Counted from the stretch's first letter, positions 33,511 to 42,897 are shown. The stretch: 64,000 nt of DNA from Labilithrix sp. (GCA_019637225.1 JAHBWC010000040.1:1-64000), one strand, 5' to 3'. Notes: generated by a model not told the origin, from the sequence alone. A program made the numbers and translations.

Positions 33511-34938
33511 GTGAGGCGCCCAGCGCTCGCCGTCGCGCTGGCCGGCGGAATCGTCGTCGGAGGCGTTCGGGCTCCCCTCGCCCACGCCGGGACGTCCAAC
33601 GCCGACGAGGATCCGAAGCCGCGCGCGATCGATCCGGGTGTCGCGTCGGGGCCGTACCTCACCTACACGACGCGCCCGCAGCCCTCGCCCGACCTCCGCG
33701 CGTGCTCGTCGCGTGTCCCCGTGTGCGTCCACGCGAGCGCGGCGCGCGACGGCGCGGCCGCGATGGCGACGCTCGACGCGTTCGAACGCGCGTGGGAGAC
33801 CCTGACCGGCGCGCTCGCGATCCCCGCCCCGGACGTCGATCCGACGACCCTCGCGTACGACGTCTTCCTCGTGGACGGCAACGCCGAGCTCGCGACGACG
33901 TGGCTCGAGGCGCGCGACGTGCGCTCGCGGGTCGACCGCGCGCGAGGCTTCACGACCGTCGACCGCCGCGTGCGCGCAGGATGCTTCCTCGACGGGCTCG
34001 CGGCGACGATGGTCGCGCGGGCGAGCCTCCTCCGCGCCGCGCCCGCCACCGAGGAGGGCACCGCGCGCGCGCAGTCGACGTACCTCGCCGAGCTCGCTTC
34101 GCCGTGCACGGTCGGACTCGGAGCGGACGCGGCGGACGCGTTCCAGTCGCGGCCCGGTCGCGCGTTCGCCGACGCGAACGCCGGGGACGACACGATCGCG
34201 GCCGGAGGCGCCGAGCGCGGCGCCCCCTCACCGCTCTCGGCGCTGTTCTCCGCCGGCGCCGCGGCCTTCTGGGCGCGCCTCGACTGGGCGTTCGGACGCA
34301 AGCCGGGCGGCATCGTGTCGGCTTCGTGGGCGCTTCACCCGACGATGACGCCGCTCGCCGCCGTCCGCTGGACCAACGAGCCCGACACGTTCGACGTCCT
34401 CCGCACGACGTTCAAGGGCGCGCTCGCCACGAACGGGACCGTCCACGACCTCTGGCTCGACTTCGGGATCGCGCGGGCGTTCCTCGGCAGCGCCGACGAC
34501 GGGTTCCACCTCCCGGAGCTCCGCACGCTGGGCGACGCCGCGCGGGTCCCGCTCGACTGGGACATCCCCTGGCCGACCGCGCCGCGGCGACTCGCGGCGC
34601 GGCGGCCGGTCCACCCGACCGGCGCGAGCTACCTCATCATCCGCCGCGACGGCGCGCGGCCGGGTGCGCGCCTCCGCGTCGAGATCGAGTGGGAGGAGCA
34701 CGCGCTCTTCCGCTGGGCCTTCGTGAAGCTCGACGCGAGCGGCCGCGAGCTCGGGCGCGTCGTCATCCCGACCACCGAGCGCGCCACGCAGGCGCAGATG
34801 ACGCTCGTCGATCTCGACGGCGTCGACCGCGTGATGCTCGTCGGCGTGAACGTCGGCGATCCCGCCTACGCGTTCGATCCGGACGACGAGGTGTGGGAGC
34901 CGCACGGCTGGCTCGTCACCGTCGCCGAAGAGCCCTGA
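33511..34938 (+). CDS. Secreted hypothetical protein
   Basis: The GTG at 33511 opens a signal peptide (RRPALAVALAGG, ending LAHA) and gives 475 residues; a GTG at 33433 would add 26 Pro/Arg-rich residues. The body has a segment FVDRAR-like with a conserved Cys pair and the stretch LHPTMTPLAAVRWTNEPDTF near residue 270. No family is recognised. The last 73 nt overlap the convergent S8 peptidase gene. Pairing with that peptidase is possible but the overlap is on opposite strands. Confidence 0.6.
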   Translation: MRRPALAVALAGGIVVGGVRAPLAHAGTSNADEDPKPRAIDPGVASGPYLTYTTRPQPSPDLRACSSRVPVCVHASAARDGAAAMATLDAFERAWETLTGALAIPAPDVDPTTLAYDVFLVDGNAELATTWLEARDVRSRVDRARGFTTVDRRVRAGCFLDGLAATMVARASLLRAAPATEEGTARAQSTYLAELASPCTVGLGADAADAFQSRPGRAFADANAGDDTIAAGGAERGAPSPLSALFSAGAAAFWARLDWAFGRKPGGIVSASWALHPTMTPLAAVRWTNEPDTFDVLRTTFKGALATNGTVHDLWLDFGIARAFLGSADDGFHLPELRTLGDAARVPLDWDIPWPTAPRRLAARRPVHPTGASYLIIRRDGARPGARLRVEIEWEEHALFRWAFVKLDASGRELGRVVIPTTERATQAQMTLVDLDGVDRVMLVGVNVGDPAYAFDPDDEVWEPHGWLVTVAEEP

Positions 34939-37568
34939 GCGCGACGACGGAAGAGCGCGGCGGCGAGCGCGAGTCCGAGCCAGGCGAGCGCTCCGGATCC
35001 GCCGGCCGTGCCCGCGGTCGACGCGCACGACGATCCCTTCGCGTGGCTCGGGTACACCGCGGTCCAGCGGTCCGGCGCGATCGGCAGCGTGCGCGGGGCG
35101 ACGATCGGCGCGCCGTCGAAGGTCGCGCCGAAGGTCGCGCGCGAGCCGCCGAGGCCCGCCGGCGGCTCCCACGCGAAGAACCAGACGCCAGGCCCGCGGC
35201 GGACGAGCACAGGCGCCGGGTTGACCGCCTTGCCGTCGACGAGGAGCACCGGCTGGAGCCGCTCGGCCTCGAAGAAGTCGCCGCGGTGCGCGCCGTCGGC
35301 GGTGCGAAGCTCGATGATCGCGGTCACCGGCGTCGAGCCGTCGGCCGGGACGTAGTCGGAGCTCAGCGCGACCCAGCTCTGCTCGAACGCCGGCAAGTGG
35401 AGCGCGGGGTTCTGCATCTGGTCGAGCGCGTCGAGCGACGCGAGCGCGTCGACCTCGCCCGGCCCCGACTGGTCGTCGAAGAGCGCCGGCTGCCGGAAGC
35501 GGTGCGCCCCTGCCTGGAGCAACGCGAGCACTTTGTCCTGCGTGAGCGTCGGGTCGGCCTGGAGCAAGAGGGCGACCACGCCTGCGACGACGGGCGCCGA
35601 CATCGACGTGCCGATCGCGATCCCGTGGCTGTCGTCGATCTGGAGGCAGCGCTTGTCGGAGGCGCCGGACTTGGTGACCGGGCACGTCGAGCTCGTGAAC
35701 ACGCTGCCGGGCGAGCCCGGCTTGGCCGTGCGGCTCAACGCGGAGACCACCAGCGCGCCGGGAGCGGCGATCTCGGGCTTCGGGACGCCGGTGGCCGTCG
35801 GACCGGCGCTCGAGAACCAGCAGACCTCGCCGTCGACGAGATCGCGGTGCGTCTGCGCGTCGTCCTGGGTCGTGACCGCGAGGGCGATGGGGAGGCCGCC
35901 TTCGCGATCGAGCACGGGCACCTTGAGGCCGACGTCGGCGCCGCCGATGCTCGACCAGCGCGGGCGATTGACGGTGCAGCCGACGCCGATGATCTGCGGG
36001 TGCGTCGCGGGGAGGTTGATCGTCCCCTCGCGCACGCCGTGGAGGAACGCGGCCGGGCGCTCGCCGCCGAGGCCGGCGTCGCCGAGGCCCTGCATGTAGA
36101 GCTCGGCCATGCCCGAGCCCTCCAGCGTGATGTTGTAGACGCCGCTCGGCCACTTGCCCTGCCACACGATGACCGCGCCGCGCGACGTCTCGGGGATCGG
36201 GCTGTTGTCGAGGTTCGAGCCGTAGATGACGCCCGCGTTGTAGTCGTTCGTGTTCTTGCCGCTCTGGCGTCCCCGCTCGACCGGAGCGATCCACTCGCCG
36301 TCGGGACCTTCGAGGCCGATCTTGAGGTCGGCTCCGCGGCGGAGCGTGAGCCAGACCTGCACCGAGCCTGACTCGGCGCCCTTGGTGCGGATCGGGACGC
36401 GCATCCGCGCGCCGGGCGTCACGCGGACGCTCTGATGGATCGGCGTCTCGACGATCGATCCCGAGTTGCCGGCGGCGGCGACGATGACGTGACCGGGGTG
36501 GTCGTGGCCGACGTGGCTGGCGATCGCTTGCTCCCAGAGGAACGTGCCGTCGTGCGGGCCGAAGTCACTGCCGAGCGAGAGGTTCACGACCATCGGCCGC
36601 TTGTCCGCGTCGGCGCGATCGAACATGAACTCGACCGCGCGAACGAGGTCGTCGTTCTCGATGCCGTCGGAGGCGCCGCGCGTGACGCGAACGAAGACGA
36701 CGTCGGCCGCGGGGGCGATCCCGGCGTACTTCCCGCCCTTGGCGCCGCTCGAGGCGGCGATGCCGGCGACGTGGGTCCCGTGTCCGATCTCGTCGGACGG
36801 CGCACACTTCCTCCCCTTCGTCTCGGTGCAGAAGCCGTTGTCGATCCGCGTGAGGAGGTCGTCGAGATCCTGCTTCGCGAAGACACGGCCCGCGACGACC
36901 TTGCCCTTGTCGTCCTTGATCCCGAAGCGCTGCTCGAGATCCGCGTGGACGCCGCCGGGCTCGAGCGACAGGTCGAGCAGCCACGCGACGCGCGACCGCC
37001 CCGCCTCGTCGCGCATCTCGGGATGCGTCACGTCGAGCCCGGTGTCGGCGACGCCGACCAGCACGCCCTTGCCGTCGGCGCCGCGCACCTCGCGCGCCTT
37101 CAACGCCAGCACCGACCGCGAGGCGCGATCCATGAGCGGGTGCAGCGGCGGCGCCAGCTCGATGCGGAGATCGGGGTGGGCCTCCGCGTACGCCGCGATC
37201 CGCGAGGAGCTCCCGCGGAGGCGACCGATGCCCGGCGCCACCGGCTCGAGGCCGAGGTCCACTGCGCGCGCGCCGCGCGGGACCGCGACGAGCGCTCCGA
37301 TGAGCCCGCTCGCCGGAGCGAGCGCGTCGGCGGCGCGCGGCCCGAGGGCGTGGAGCAGGCCCGGTCCGATGGGCGAGCCGCGGACCACACGCTCGGCCGC
37401 TCCGGAGGCGGTGACGGGCGCCGAGGCCGGCGGATCGGCCGAGCGCGCGGGCCGAGCGTCCGTGACGAACACACAGGTGATCGCGGCGATGGCGACGACG
37501 CGCGACAGCGTCCTCGCGCGTCGGCGTGCTCGGCAGGCGAGCTGTCTCGTCGCGGACATGAGATCCAT
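34866..37568 (-). CDS. Subtilisin-family (S8) serine peptidase with MYXO-CTERM-like tail
   Basis: The protein has 900 residues from ATG 37568 (or 897 from ATG 37559). A signal region precedes a ~100-residue propeptide-like segment. The catalytic triad is visible: Asp175 (VGVADTGLDVTHPEM), His263 (IGHGTHVAGIAAS) and the Ser of GTSMSAPVVAGVVALL; between them are a large insertion with beta character and the oxyanion Asn region IVAAAGNSG. The C-terminus (CASTAGTAGG, then GALAWLGLALAAALFRRR) is a MYXO-CTERM-like sorting signal, here followed by 20 extra residues instead of stopping at the Arg cluster. It is probably surface-anchored and used in nutrient acquisition or predation. Confidence 0.85.
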   Translation of the reverse strand: MDLMSATRQLACRARRRARTLSRVVAIAAITCVFVTDARPARSADPPASAPVTASGAAERVVRGSPIGPGLLHALGPRAADALAPASGLIGALVAVPRGARAVDLGLEPVAPGIGRLRGSSSRIAAYAEAHPDLRIELAPPLHPLMDRASRSVLALKAREVRGADGKGVLVGVADTGLDVTHPEMRDEAGRSRVAWLLDLSLEPGGVHADLEQRFGIKDDKGKVVAGRVFAKQDLDDLLTRIDNGFCTETKGRKCAPSDEIGHGTHVAGIAASSGAKGGKYAGIAPAADVVFVRVTRGASDGIENDDLVRAVEFMFDRADADKRPMVVNLSLGSDFGPHDGTFLWEQAIASHVGHDHPGHVIVAAAGNSGSIVETPIHQSVRVTPGARMRVPIRTKGAESGSVQVWLTLRRGADLKIGLEGPDGEWIAPVERGRQSGKNTNDYNAGVIYGSNLDNSPIPETSRGAVIVWQGKWPSGVYNITLEGSGMAELYMQGLGDAGLGGERPAAFLHGVREGTINLPATHPQIIGVGCTVNRPRWSSIGGADVGLKVPVLDREGGLPIALAVTTQDDAQTHRDLVDGEVCWFSSAGPTATGVPKPEIAAPGALVVSALSRTAKPGSPGSVFTSSTCPVTKSGASDKRCLQIDDSHGIAIGTSMSAPVVAGVVALLLQADPTLTQDKVLALLQAGAHRFRQPALFDDQSGPGEVDALASLDALDQMQNPALHLPAFEQSWVALSSDYVPADGSTPVTAIIELRTADGAHRGDFFEAERLQPVLLVDGKAVNPAPVLVRRGPGVWFFAWEPPAGLGGSRATFGATFDGAPIVAPRTLPIAPDRWTAVYPSHAKGSSCASTAGTAGGSGALAWLGLALAAALFRRRAQGSSATVTSQPCGSHTSSSGSNA

Positions 37569-37779
37569 ACGGTGCGGCAGCCGGGGCCTCCGATCAAGCG
37601 ATCTACGCACGACCGGGCGTCCCGGCGCCATCCCGCCGCGCTCCGCCGGTCGCGCGCAGCCGACAAACCGGCCGTGGGGGCCGGGGGCCGCGGGAGCGAG
37701 GACGGATCGTGCCGCCGGGGCGAGCCGCGGCGTATCGTGTCCGCTCAGCCTTCGCGGCCGCGCCCGCCGCGGCAGGCGG

Positions 37780-38151
37780 TCACGGATCCGGTTCGTCGTC
37801 GGGCTCTTCCGGCTCGTCGGCCTGCGCCTCGGCGCGGCGCTCGCGGATGCGCTCGGGACCGACGACCTCATCCCAGTCGCTGCCGTAGCCGTCGTACCGG
37901 ACGAGCCAGCGTCCACCGCCGCGCTTCTCGAGCACGACCGCCGGCCACCAGGAGCCGCGCCACTCGACCTCGACCTCGTCCTTCGACGTCCACGCGCCGT
38001 CGCGATCGAGCGCGTCGCCGGGCGCCGAAGGGGCGCCTTCTCCGCCCACCGCGTCGATGAAGACCACCGTGGGCGCATGGATCGGCGCGCTGCGCGCGCA
38101 GCCCACGGCGAGGAGCGAAGCGAGCCCGACGGCGACTGCCCGCAGGACCAT
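37780..38151 (-). CDS. Small lipoprotein with a Tudor/agenet-like domain
   Basis: The 123-residue protein has a lipoprotein signal (lipobox AVGC, Cys18) preceded by GAAGG. The compact domain at ~58-100 reads VEVEWRGSWWPAVVLEKRGG, then WLVRYDGYGSDWDEVV and ends ERIRE. This is a Tudor/chromo-barrel-like pattern seen mostly in eukaryotic chromatin proteins: Trp pair, Tyr-Asp-Gly-Tyr, then W/E/V. The tail is acidic. Ligand and function are unknown; in bacteria such domains occur in a few lipoproteins. Confidence 0.7.
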   Translation of the reverse strand: MVLRAVAVGLASLLAVGCARSAPIHAPTVVFIDAVGGEGAPSAPGDALDRDGAWTSKDEVEVEWRGSWWPAVVLEKRGGGRWLVRYDGYGSDWDEVVGPERIRERRAEAQADEPEEPDDEPDP

Positions 38152-38204
38152 CCTTCAAGTCTGGCAGACACCCGACCGCGCGCCAGCGCGACCGTGGCGG
38201 CGAC

Positions 38205-39737
38205 TCAGACGGGCGGCACGATGTGCTTCTTCTTCGGCCGCCGCTCGTCCTTCGCGGCGAAGCGCGCAAATCGCGCGGCGAGCTCGCTGCGGAGCCGGTC
38301 GCCGGGGATGACGGCGTCGATCACGAGCTCAGCCGCGAGCTTCATGAGATCGATGTCGGCGCGGTACTCGTCGCGCAGCTTCGCGACGTAGGCGTCGCGC
38401 TCCGGCCCCGCGGGGACCTCCTGGATCTTGTTGTAGTAGACCGCGTTGACGGCCGCCTGCGGACCCATGACCGCGATCGAGGCGCTGCCGAGCGCCAGGC
38501 ACGCGTCGGGCTCGAACGCGGGGCCGCACATCGCGTAGAGGCCTGCGCCGTAGGCCTTGCGGACGACGACGCTGATCTTCGGCACCGTGGCCTCGCTCAC
38601 CGCAGCGATCATCTTCGCCCCGGCGCGGATGATCCCCTGCCGCTCGACCTTGGTCCCGATCATGAAGCCGGGGACGTCGGCGAGGTAGAGCAGCGGGATC
38701 TCGAAGGCGTCGCACAGCCAGATGAAGCGCGCGGCCTTGTCGGCCGAGTCGACGAAGAGGACACCGCCGAGCCACTTCGGCTGGTTGGCGACGATGCCGA
38801 CGACCTTGCCCTCGATGCGCGCGAACCCGGTGAGGATCTCACGCGCGAAGAGCTGCTTGATTTCGCACCACGAGCCCTCGTCGATGATCTCGTGGATGAC
38901 GGCCATCATGTCGAAGGACTTGTTCTCGTCCGCCGGCACGATCTCCTCGATGCGCTTGCCGCTCGCCTTCGGCGCCTTCGGCTCGGCGTCCGGCGGGAGC
39001 TCGCCCGTCCGCTCGGGCAGGTAGCCGAGGTAGCGCCGGGCCCACGCGATCGCGTCGTCCTCCGTCTTGCAGAGGACGTCGCCGCAGCCCGAGACCGAGC
39101 AGTGCATCTTCGCGCCGCCCATCTCCTCGAGCGTCACCTTCTCGCCGATGACCATCTCGGCCATGCGCGGCGAGCCGAGGTACATGCTGGCGTTCCCGTC
39201 GACCATGACGACGACGTCGCAGAACGCGGGGATGTACGCGCCGCCGGCCGCGCTCGGGCCGAAGAGCAGGCAGATCTGCGGGATCTGACCCGAGAGGTGC
39301 ACCTGGTTGTAGAAGATGCGTCCGGCGCCGCGGCGTCCGGGGAACATCTCGATCTGATCGGTGATGCGCGCGCCGGCCGAGTCGACCAGGTAGAAGAGCG
39401 GCGCGCGGAGGTCCCGCGCCGTCTCCTGGATGCGGAGGATCTTCTCGACGGTGCGCCGGCCCCAGGAGCCCGCCTTCACCGTCGAGTCGTTCGCCATGAT
39501 GCAGACGGTGCGCCCGCCGACCTTCGCGGTCCCGGTGACGACGCCGTCGGCCGGCAGATCGGCCTCGAGGTTGTTCGCGAGCGCCGCGTCCTCGACGAAC
39601 GATCCGGCGTCGACGAGCTTCGCGATGCGCTCGCGGGCGAAGAGCTTCCCGGTCTCCGCGTTCTTCTGGTGGTACTTCGACGCGCCACCCTTCTCGACGC
39701 GCGCGAGGGTGTCCTTCAGCTGGCTGTCTTGCGGCAC
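38205..39737 (-). CDS. Acyl-CoA carboxylase carboxyltransferase (beta) subunit
   Basis: The 510-residue protein is a full-length biotin-dependent carboxyltransferase. It has the N-terminal FARERIAKLVDAGSF, the acyl-CoA region FYLVDSAGARITDQIEMFPG, GRRGAGRIFYNQVHLSG and IPQICLLFGPSAAGGAYIPA, and the C-terminal GGVLFVDSADKAARFIWLCD and RKAYGAGLYAMCG. The closest types are propionyl/methylcrotonyl-CoA carboxylase beta subunits (PccB/MccB). The alpha and biotin-carrier subunit is not in the window. Transfer of carboxyl from biotin to an acyl-CoA serves branched-chain amino-acid breakdown or fatty-acid synthesis. TAAGAC lies 8 nt before the GTG start. Confidence 0.92.
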   Translation of the reverse strand: MPQDSQLKDTLARVEKGGASKYHQKNAETGKLFARERIAKLVDAGSFVEDAALANNLEADLPADGVVTGTAKVGGRTVCIMANDSTVKAGSWGRRTVEKILRIQETARDLRAPLFYLVDSAGARITDQIEMFPGRRGAGRIFYNQVHLSGQIPQICLLFGPSAAGGAYIPAFCDVVVMVDGNASMYLGSPRMAEMVIGEKVTLEEMGGAKMHCSVSGCGDVLCKTEDDAIAWARRYLGYLPERTGELPPDAEPKAPKASGKRIEEIVPADENKSFDMMAVIHEIIDEGSWCEIKQLFAREILTGFARIEGKVVGIVANQPKWLGGVLFVDSADKAARFIWLCDAFEIPLLYLADVPGFMIGTKVERQGIIRAGAKMIAAVSEATVPKISVVVRKAYGAGLYAMCGPAFEPDACLALGSASIAVMGPQAAVNAVYYNKIQEVPAGPERDAYVAKLRDEYRADIDLMKLAAELVIDAVIPGDRLRSELAARFARFAAKDERRPKKKHIVPPV

Positions 39738-39748
39738 AGCCGAGCGTC

Positions 39749-41062
39749 TTAGGGGCTCGCCTGCCCCGCATCAAGCAGAACCGAAGCCGAAGGCGCCTCG
39801 CTCGCGAGGACGGAGGACCGCGCGGCCGGACGCTCGGCCGACGCCCCGAGCGAGCGGAACGCCGCGACGCCGACCGTGAGGACGGCGACCGAGCCGACGC
39901 CGACGGCCGCCAGGACCAGGCTCGACGCGCGCGCCCGCGGCGGCGAGGTCCGCGCCGCAGGGGCCTGCGACGGCGGCGGCGGCGGCGCCGCCCGACCCGC
40001 GATGCGGATCCTCCGCTCGGTGGGGGCGTCGACGCGACCGGCGACGAGGACGGCGGAGTCGAGGTCCGCCTGCGGCGGGATCGAGGTCGACGAGACGCTC
40101 AGCGCGATCTGGAGGCACGGCGCCTCCTTCGCGCTCTGGATCCGGTCGAGCGAGTCTTTCGCGCGATCGGACGCGAACGGCCGGAGCGCCTCGGCGAGCT
40201 CGCCCGCCGACTGGAAGCGCGCGGCGACGTCCCTCGTGAGGCAGCGGCTCACGACGGCCTCGAGCCCCTCGGGCGCGTGCGGGGCGAGCGCACGGAGCCG
40301 CTGCGGGTCCGCCGTGAGCACCGCGAGGCTCGCCTGGACGTTCCCCTCGGCGTCGAACGCGTGCTTGCCCGTGATGAGCTGGAAGAGGACCGCGCCCACG
40401 GACCAGAGGTCCGCCCGCCCGTCGACGTCCTTCGAGTTCTTCACCTGCTCCGGCGCCATGTACCTCGGCGAGCCGAGCATCGTGAACGCGGTGGTGACCT
40501 CGTGCGGGTTGCCGTCGTCGGTGAGCTTCCTGTCGAGGATCTTCGAGATGCCGAAGTCGACCACCTTCACGTGGACGGCGTCGTCGTCGTCACGCCGCGT
40601 GAGGAACAGGTTCGCCGGCTTGAGGTCGCGGTGCACGATCCCGGCGGCGTGCGCCTGCCGGAGCGCCTCGCACACCTGCAACATGCAATCGACGGCCTCT
40701 TCGACCGGCAGCGGGCCGTCCTCCTTGAGGACGCGCGCGAGGTCTCGTCCGTCGAGGTACTCCATCACCATGTACGGCGCGCCGTCGTCGAGCGCGCCGG
40801 CGTCGAGGACGAGGACGACGTGATCGCTCTCGATCTTGCCCATCGCCCGCGCCTCGCGCTCGAAGCGCGTCCGGAGCTCGTCGCTCTCGAGCGCGCGGCG
40901 CAGGAACTTGATGGCCACGCGCTGCTCGAGCTGCACGTGCGTGGCCGACAGGACGATCCCGGTCCCGCCCTCGCCGATCAGGCGCTCGACGCGGTACTTC
41001 TTGAGGAGGACGTCGCCCGCCGCGATGGGCAGACCGCCAAGGGTGGCCTCGCTGGCGCTCAT
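39749..41062 (-). CDS. Ser/Thr protein kinase with C-terminal membrane segment
   Basis: The 437-residue protein is an intact Hanks-type kinase. It has the glycine-rich loop GEGGTG, Lys52 (VAIKFL), HRDLKPAN with Asp146, VVDFGISKI (169-177), an APE-type motif YMAPEQV, and a C-terminal hydrophobic helix (about 387-405, ASSLVLAAVGVGSVAVLTVG) after a Pro-rich linker. The orientation would put a short Ala/Ser tail outside. This is the standard membrane-anchored kinase of myxobacteria. It lies directly upstream of the carboxylase gene, 11 bp apart, but also has its own TACGCT element. Confidence 0.92.
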   Translation of the reverse strand: MSASEATLGGLPIAAGDVLLKKYRVERLIGEGGTGIVLSATHVQLEQRVAIKFLRRALESDELRTRFEREARAMGKIESDHVVLVLDAGALDDGAPYMVMEYLDGRDLARVLKEDGPLPVEEAVDCMLQVCEALRQAHAAGIVHRDLKPANLFLTRRDDDDAVHVKVVDFGISKILDRKLTDDGNPHEVTTAFTMLGSPRYMAPEQVKNSKDVDGRADLWSVGAVLFQLITGKHAFDAEGNVQASLAVLTADPQRLRALAPHAPEGLEAVVSRCLTRDVAARFQSAGELAEALRPFASDRAKDSLDRIQSAKEAPCLQIALSVSSTSIPPQADLDSAVLVAGRVDAPTERRIRIAGRAAPPPPPSQAPAARTSPPRARASSLVLAAVGVGSVAVLTVGVAAFRSLGASAERPAARSSVLASEAPSASVLLDAGQASP

Positions 41063-41072
41063 CGCCCGAGCG

Positions 41073-41078
41073 AGCGTA
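41073..41078 (-). promoter_or_regulatory. Candidate -10 element (TACGCT), leaderless-type position
   Basis: TACGCT on the minus strand ends 10 nt before ATG 41062 of the kinase gene. No Shine-Dalgarno sequence lies between. Confidence 0.45.
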
Positions 41079-41179
41079 TCAGCCGCGCGTAGTCGAGACG
41101 AGTACGGTCGTCGCCGCGGCGACGGCGCGCGCGTCGATCGGCGCGCCTTCGAGGAACGAGCCCCGGCCCTGGGCCGTGT

Positions 41180-41185
41180 TACGAT
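41180..41185 (+). promoter_or_regulatory. Candidate -10 element (TACGAT), leaderless-type position
   Basis: TACGAT ends 6 nt before the GTG at 41192; the spacing would place the transcript start at or next to the start codon. Confidence 0.45.
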
Positions 41186-41191
41186 CGGGGC

Positions 41192-41998
41192 GTGCGTCGA
41201 TGGAGCATCTTGTTGGCCCCGCTGTTCGCGGCGTGCGGCCTCTCGGTCACCGGCGTCGCGCCCCCCGACGACGGCGACGCCGGACCGAACGGAGGGCGTG
41301 ACGGCTCGGCCCCGGTCGGCGACGGCGCCATCGGCGACGGCGACGGCGGCATCGGCGACGGCGCGGCGGGCGACGCGGACGCCAGCGCGGGCGGCTGGTG
41401 CGCGACGCAGCCGCCGCACGAGATCTGCGTCGACTTCGACGACGGGCAGATCATCCTCGCCACCAGCGCCTTCGGCGCCGCTCCGAGCGCCATCGACGAT
41501 ACGCAGTCGCGCTCCGCGCCGAGCTCCCTGCGCAGCGAAGCAGAGGCGATCGGCGCGACCTCGTACGCGTACCAGAGCTGGGGCGGCAGCCGCTCGGTCG
41601 TCGACCTCGCGTTCGACGTCCTCGTGGAAGGCGCGGGCTACGCGCAGATCGGCGGCGTCGAGCTCTTTCCGACGACAGGCTACAGGCAGCTCCTGTTCGA
41701 GTACGACAACGGCTCGCTCGCGTTCATCGAGTTCGCGAACGGGGTCAAGACGCCCCACACGCTCGCGGCGCCGGCGGCCGGCTGGCACCGCCTCGAGCTC
41801 CACGCGGAGCTCGAGCCGGTACCGGCGAGGAGCAAGGTCGTCGTCAAGCAAGACGGCCTCACCTACTTCGACGGAGAGCTCGCCTCCGGGCACGGGATGC
41901 TGACCAACGTGAAGGCCGACGTCGGCATCGTCTACTGTGGCAAGTCGCTCCCGGTGAAGCTCTTCGTCGACAACGTGACGATCGACTCGCAGCCCTGA
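41192..41998 (+). CDS. Lipoprotein with a lectin-like beta-sandwich domain
   Basis: The 268-residue protein starts at GTG 41192 and has a lipobox FAAC (Cys15). A linker of Gly, Asp and Ala (~25-67) leads to a ~200-residue domain rich in beta strands (RSVVDLAFDVLVEGAGYAQI, LLFEYDNGSLAFIEFANGV, GWHRLELHAELEPVPARSK). This resembles concanavalin-A-like jelly-roll domains, but I see no diagnostic metal-binding or sugar-binding residues. It is divergent from the kinase gene and ends shortly before the convergent enoyl-CoA hydratase gene. Confidence 0.6.
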   Translation: MRRWSILLAPLFAACGLSVTGVAPPDDGDAGPNGGRDGSAPVGDGAIGDGDGGIGDGAAGDADASAGGWCATQPPHEICVDFDDGQIILATSAFGAAPSAIDDTQSRSAPSSLRSEAEAIGATSYAYQSWGGSRSVVDLAFDVLVEGAGYAQIGGVELFPTTGYRQLLFEYDNGSLAFIEFANGVKTPHTLAAPAAGWHRLELHAELEPVPARSKVVVKQDGLTYFDGELASGHGMLTNVKADVGIVYCGKSLPVKLFVDNVTIDSQP

Positions 41999-42022
41999 GC
42001 GTCGCCCGCCGGCGCGGCTCGG

Positions 42023-42814
42023 TCAGCGCCCCTTGAAGCTCGGCTTCCGCTTCTCGGCGAACGCCGCGAGCGCCTCGCGGCGATCCTCGCTGACGAGCAC
42101 CTTGTCGTAGCTCACCTTCTCGAGCTCGAGGCCGTGCTCCAACGTCGTGTCGAACGAGCGATCGATCGCCTCGAGCGCCGCGGCCTGCGCGATCGGCGCG
42201 CCGCTCGCGATCGGCTCGATCCACGCGACCGCGTCGTCGACGACGTTCGCCCCCGCAGGCGTGACGCGGTTGACGAGGCCCCACGCGAGCGCCTCGTCGG
42301 CGCCGAGGCGCCGGCCGAGGAGGATCATCTCCTTCGCGCGCGCCTCGCCGACGATCCGCCCGAGGCGCTGGGTACCGCCCGCGCCGGGGATGATGCCGAG
42401 CGTCGTCTCGGGGAGGCCGACCTGCACGTGGGCCGCCGCGACGCGGAGGTCGCACACGAGCGCGAGCTCGAGCCCGCCGCCGAAGGCGACGCCGTTGAGC
42501 GCGGCGACGACGGGCTTCGGCGAGCGATCGAGCGGACCGAGCTCGGAGCGGTAGAGCTCGACCTGGACGCGGATGTCGTTCTCCGTCATCCCCTGGCGCT
42601 CCTTCAGATCGGCTCCGGCGCAGAACGCCTTTTCGCCGCGTCCCGTGATGACGACGGCGCGCACCGAGGGGTTCGAGACCGCCTCGCGGGCGAGCTTGCC
42701 GAACGCGAGCAGCGTCGCACGCGAGAGGCTGTTCATCCGGGACTCGCGATCGATCGTCCAGACGACGACGTTTCCGCGCTGCTCGACCTCGATCGGGAAT
42801 GCTTCGTCTGCCAT
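42023..42814 (-). CDS. Enoyl-CoA hydratase/isomerase family protein, methylglutaconyl-CoA hydratase (AUH)-like
   Basis: The 263-residue crotonase keeps both catalytic glutamates: in ALNGVAFGGGLELALVC and in GLPETTLGIIPGAGGTQRL. FCAGADLKER and the closing AAFAEKRKPSFKGR are shared with AUH-type methylglutaconyl-CoA hydratases of leucine breakdown. That fits the methylcrotonyl/propionyl-type carboxylase gene 2.3 kb away, though the two are separated by a kinase and a lipoprotein gene. A broader role in beta-oxidation cannot be excluded from sequence alone. Confidence 0.88.
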   Translation of the reverse strand: MADEAFPIEVEQRGNVVVWTIDRESRMNSLSRATLLAFGKLAREAVSNPSVRAVVITGRGEKAFCAGADLKERQGMTENDIRVQVELYRSELGPLDRSPKPVVAALNGVAFGGGLELALVCDLRVAAAHVQVGLPETTLGIIPGAGGTQRLGRIVGEARAKEMILLGRRLGADEALAWGLVNRVTPAGANVVDDAVAWIEPIASGAPIAQAAALEAIDRSFDTTLEHGLELEKVSYDKVLVSEDRREALAAFAEKRKPSFKGR

Positions 42815-42897
42815 GCCGGCCGCGTACCACAGCTCCCGCGGGGCGGTACCGCGATCCGACAGGGCCCCGCGGCGCGTGACGCGCGAGCGCGCCGCGC

